64,000 nucleotides of DNA from Streptomyces sp. R33 (GTDB lineage Bacteria > Actinomycetota > Actinomycetes > Streptomycetales > Streptomycetaceae): positions 1,612,001 through 1,676,000 of the forward strand of contig NZ_CP165727.1 in assembly GCF_041200175.1 (NCBI RefSeq), read 5' to 3'. The notes under the pieces were generated by a model. The model saw only the letters and a list, made by a program, of their open reading frames with translations, did no database searches and was not told the DNA's origin. Shown here piece by piece: positions 62,293 through 64,000 of the stretch; within the stretch, counting starts at the first letter, position 1; each line of letters opens with the position of its first letter. The position numbers and the translations under genes were made by a program.

Positions 62293-62832
62293 GTGCCCCT
62301 CTCCCCCACCCTCCTGCGCACGGATCCCGAGGCACTGGCCGAACTCCAGCGCGACCACGGGCGGGCCCTGTTCGGTTTTCTGCTCGGCCTCACGGCCGGG
62401 GACTCCCAGCGCGCCGAGGACCTCGTGCAGGAGACCCTGGTCCGGGCGTGGCAGCACCCGGAGGTGTGGGAGAGCGACCACGAATCCATGCGCCCCTGGC
62501 TGTTCACCGTGGCGCGGCGGCTGGCGATCGACGCCCGGCGGGCGCGGCTGTCACGGCCGCAAGAGGTGGACCCGGAGGGGCTGGAGCAGGCGCCCGCGCC
62601 CGAGGACGCGGTGGCCGGCTCGGTCACGGCGATCGATGTCCGGCGGGCGGTGGGCTCGCTCGGGCCGGAGCACCGCGAGGTGCTGATGCAGGTCTACTTC
62701 CAGGACCGCTCGGTGGCCGAGGCGGCGGCAGAACTCGGGATTCCGGCAGGAACGGTCAAATCCCGTACGTACTACGCGCTGCGCGCCCTCAAGAAGGGAC
62801 TCCAGGGGTACGGGTACGGTCTCGGCGCCTGA
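62293..62832 (+). CDS. ECF-type sigma-70 factor
   Basis: This 179-residue extracytoplasmic-function sigma factor has region 2 (LFGFLLGLTAGDSQRAEDLV, QETLVRAWQHPEVW, ARRLAIDARRARLSRPQE) and region 4 (LGPEHREVLMQVYFQDRSVA, IPAGTVKSRTYYALRALKK). No extension domain and no zinc-finger anti-sigma gene follows, so its control is not evident. The GTG at 62293 has AAGGAG seven bases upstream. Confidence 0.93.
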   Translation: MPLSPTLLRTDPEALAELQRDHGRALFGFLLGLTAGDSQRAEDLVQETLVRAWQHPEVWESDHESMRPWLFTVARRLAIDARRARLSRPQEVDPEGLEQAPAPEDAVAGSVTAIDVRRAVGSLGPEHREVLMQVYFQDRSVAEAAAELGIPAGTVKSRTYYALRALKKGLQGYGYGLGA

Positions 62833-63006
62833 GTACCGGGGGGAACCACGCAGCGAACGAACCGAATGCACGCGGATCGGACACAAAGCACATCGAAATC
62901 GGCCTCAGAGCGTTCAAGTTGGGTAAACATCCCCCGTTCCGCGCGTCGCTCGGTGAAGGCTCATGGCTGACGACGGGAAGCTCGACGCGCGGGAGAAGGT
63001 GGAACG

Positions 63007-63522
63007 GTGCAGCCCGAGGGTACGAACGGCACCAGTGACGGCGGGCTCGCGGTGCCCATGGCATGGCTCTATGCGGAGTACATCGCCGACGAACTGCTGC
63101 GCACGGGCCGGCTGATCCCGGTCAGTACCCTGGAGTTCCGCGCCGGGCGGGACACGCTCGCGCTGACGATCTACCTCTCCGACGCGGCCGGCGAGCTCTC
63201 CGGGATCCGGGTGGTCTCGCAGCTCGACGAATGGCTGTCGCTGACGGCGTACGGGCACCCCTGGCGCGACTGGGTGCACACCCGGTTCCTCGCGCTGGGT
63301 GAGGACGCGCGGGAACACGGCCGCGGTGAGGACCCGGACCTCGAACTGGCCCGGGCGGCCTGGCGCTGGCTGGACCGCACCGAACTGTTCGCCACCAACC
63401 TCGACCCGGGCCGGCACGGCCACGCCGAGACCCCGACGGGCCTGGACGAGAACGCGCGGGTGTGGACCCCGGCGTGGCAGCTCGGGCTGCCGCTGGGCCA
63501 CTTGGCGATGCACCTGTTCTGA
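63007..63522 (+). CDS. conserved hypothetical protein
   Basis: The 171-residue soluble protein has no signal peptide or membrane helix. It is rich in Asp, Glu, Leu and Trp, with a predicted helical first part (AVPMAWLYAEYIADELLRTG) and a beta segment (LALTIYLSDAAGELSGIRVV). I do not recognise a domain. It follows the ECF sigma gene by 174 bases on the same strand, but it lacks the HxxxCxxC motif of zinc-binding anti-sigma factors. GTG start with AAGGTGGAA upstream. Confidence 0.78.
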   Translation: MQPEGTNGTSDGGLAVPMAWLYAEYIADELLRTGRLIPVSTLEFRAGRDTLALTIYLSDAAGELSGIRVVSQLDEWLSLTAYGHPWRDWVHTRFLALGEDAREHGRGEDPDLELARAAWRWLDRTELFATNLDPGRHGHAETPTGLDENARVWTPAWQLGLPLGHLAMHLF

Positions 63523-63545
63523 CGCGGGCCCCCGGGGGGGCGGAC

Positions 63546-63965
63546 TCAACCGGGCCGTTGATGCGAACCCGGCGCCTCGGCCGGATCCATCACCAGGCCG
63601 GTGAAATCGGCCTCGTTGCGCTCGGCCCGGGTGACGTACCACCGGGCGATCAGCCACATCACCGGGTACACCACCAGGCCGAGCGCCACCCAGACCAGCG
63701 GCCCCGACGCGGAGCGCGGCAGCGCGAACAGCACCGGCAGCGTCCCGACGAGCAGGGCGAGGGCGCCCAGCGCGCCGAGCCCGGCCCTGAGCTGGCTGCG
63801 CATGAGGGCCCGTACGTAGGTGGCACCGAGGGTGGTCTGCTCGGAGATCTCCGAACGGGCCGGGGTGTGCGCGGGCGGGCGGCGGCGGGTGCCCCGGGGC
63901 ACGCCCGTGACGATCTCCCGCCGGGGCGAGGGCGGCTGCTGGTGCTGCGGCTGCGGCTCGGCCAT
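63546..63965 (-). CDS. small membrane protein, two helices (DUF485-like)
   Basis: This 139-residue protein has a Pro/Arg-rich cytoplasmic N-terminus (around residues 1-50), two hydrophobic helices (GLGALGALALLVGTLPVLFA and GPLVWVALGLVVYPVMWLIA), and a C-terminal ARWYVTRAERNEADF segment. The two-helix plan and this last motif resemble the small DUF485-type proteins encoded beside sodium/acetate symporters. Such a gene could lie just beyond the window on the same strand; that is inference. ATG 63965 is preferred over one 30 bases upstream. Confidence 0.78.
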   Translation of the reverse strand: MAEPQPQHQQPPSPRREIVTGVPRGTRRRPPAHTPARSEISEQTTLGATYVRALMRSQLRAGLGALGALALLVGTLPVLFALPRSASGPLVWVALGLVVYPVMWLIARWYVTRAERNEADFTGLVMDPAEAPGSHQRPG

Positions 63966-64000
63966 GGGGCCGGAGTCTACGCAGGGGGACGTCATTTGAG

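Overview
The window is very GC-rich. Nearly every gene shows strong third-position GC bias, GTG and TTG starts are common, and many neighbouring genes overlap as ATGA or GTGA. Together with an ergothioneine egtABCD operon, an ECF41 sigma factor, LysX, a class F sortase and DUF574 methyltransferases, this points to a Streptomyces chromosome or a close relative. There is no rRNA, tRNA, CRISPR array, prophage or intact transposase. I read about 55 protein genes.

Layout. 0.1-6.6 kb: a PcaF-like thiolase, then a LacI regulator divergent from an MFS transporter, an alpha/beta hydrolase and an amidase. A long hairpin covers the amidase ribosome binding site. 6.6-8.3 kb: a non-coding block built as a roughly 490-bp imperfect inverted repeat, flanked on both sides by 47-49 bp tandem repeats. 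8.3-10.8 kb: O-methyltransferase, lone PemK/MazF toxin, TfoX-like protein, PARG-like ADP-ribose hydrolase. 10.9-15.5 kb: egtABCD, coupled by stop/start overlaps. 15.4-17.2 kb: ornithine-lipid acyltransferases (OlsB, OlsA), convergent with egtD and overlapping it by 178 bp. 17.3-21.2 kb: an orphan sugar-binding lipoprotein with a DasR-like operator, dodecin, and a secreted propeller/DUF11/RTX-repeat protein. 21.3-29.2 kb: metallo-hydrolase, GlxA-type AraC regulator, flavin protein, a TetR/TetX-like pair, DinB, a RibD-type reductase, and an ECF41 sigma factor (SigJ) next to an FAD oxidoreductase that carries an ECF41-type promoter.

29.2-32.8 kb: an apparent signalling unit (XRE regulator, ImmA/IrrE-like protease, MAB_1171c-family membrane protein, PAP2-like membrane protein) behind a double terminator and a set of CTAG-containing palindromes. 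32.9-41.5 kb: HAD phosphatase, LLM flavin monooxygenase, UvrA2-type ABC protein, membrane SGNH hydrolase, Tat lipoprotein phosphatase, Stealth phosphotransferase. 41.7-46.1 kb: an sdhCAB/frd-type complex with a divergent LysR. 46.1-51.2 kb: a TetR/FAD-monooxygenase pair, then a DUF574 methyltransferase translationally coupled to an RmdA-like PAS-GGDEF-EAL protein.

51.5-56.7 kb: cell-surface genes. These are a Gly/His- and Pro-rich secreted protein, a DUF4239 membrane protein, two small secreted proteins with C-terminal hydrophobic-Arg tails, a class F sortase and a polysaccharide deacetylase. 56.8-64 kb: LysX (lysyl-phosphatidylglycerol synthase fused to lysyl-tRNA synthetase), a universal stress protein, a CapA lipoprotein, an ECF sigma factor and two small proteins of unknown role. 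Two transposase-less elements with YTAR-type target duplications (CTAG and TTAA) sit at 52.2 and 60.1 kb. Each lies directly against gene control regions.
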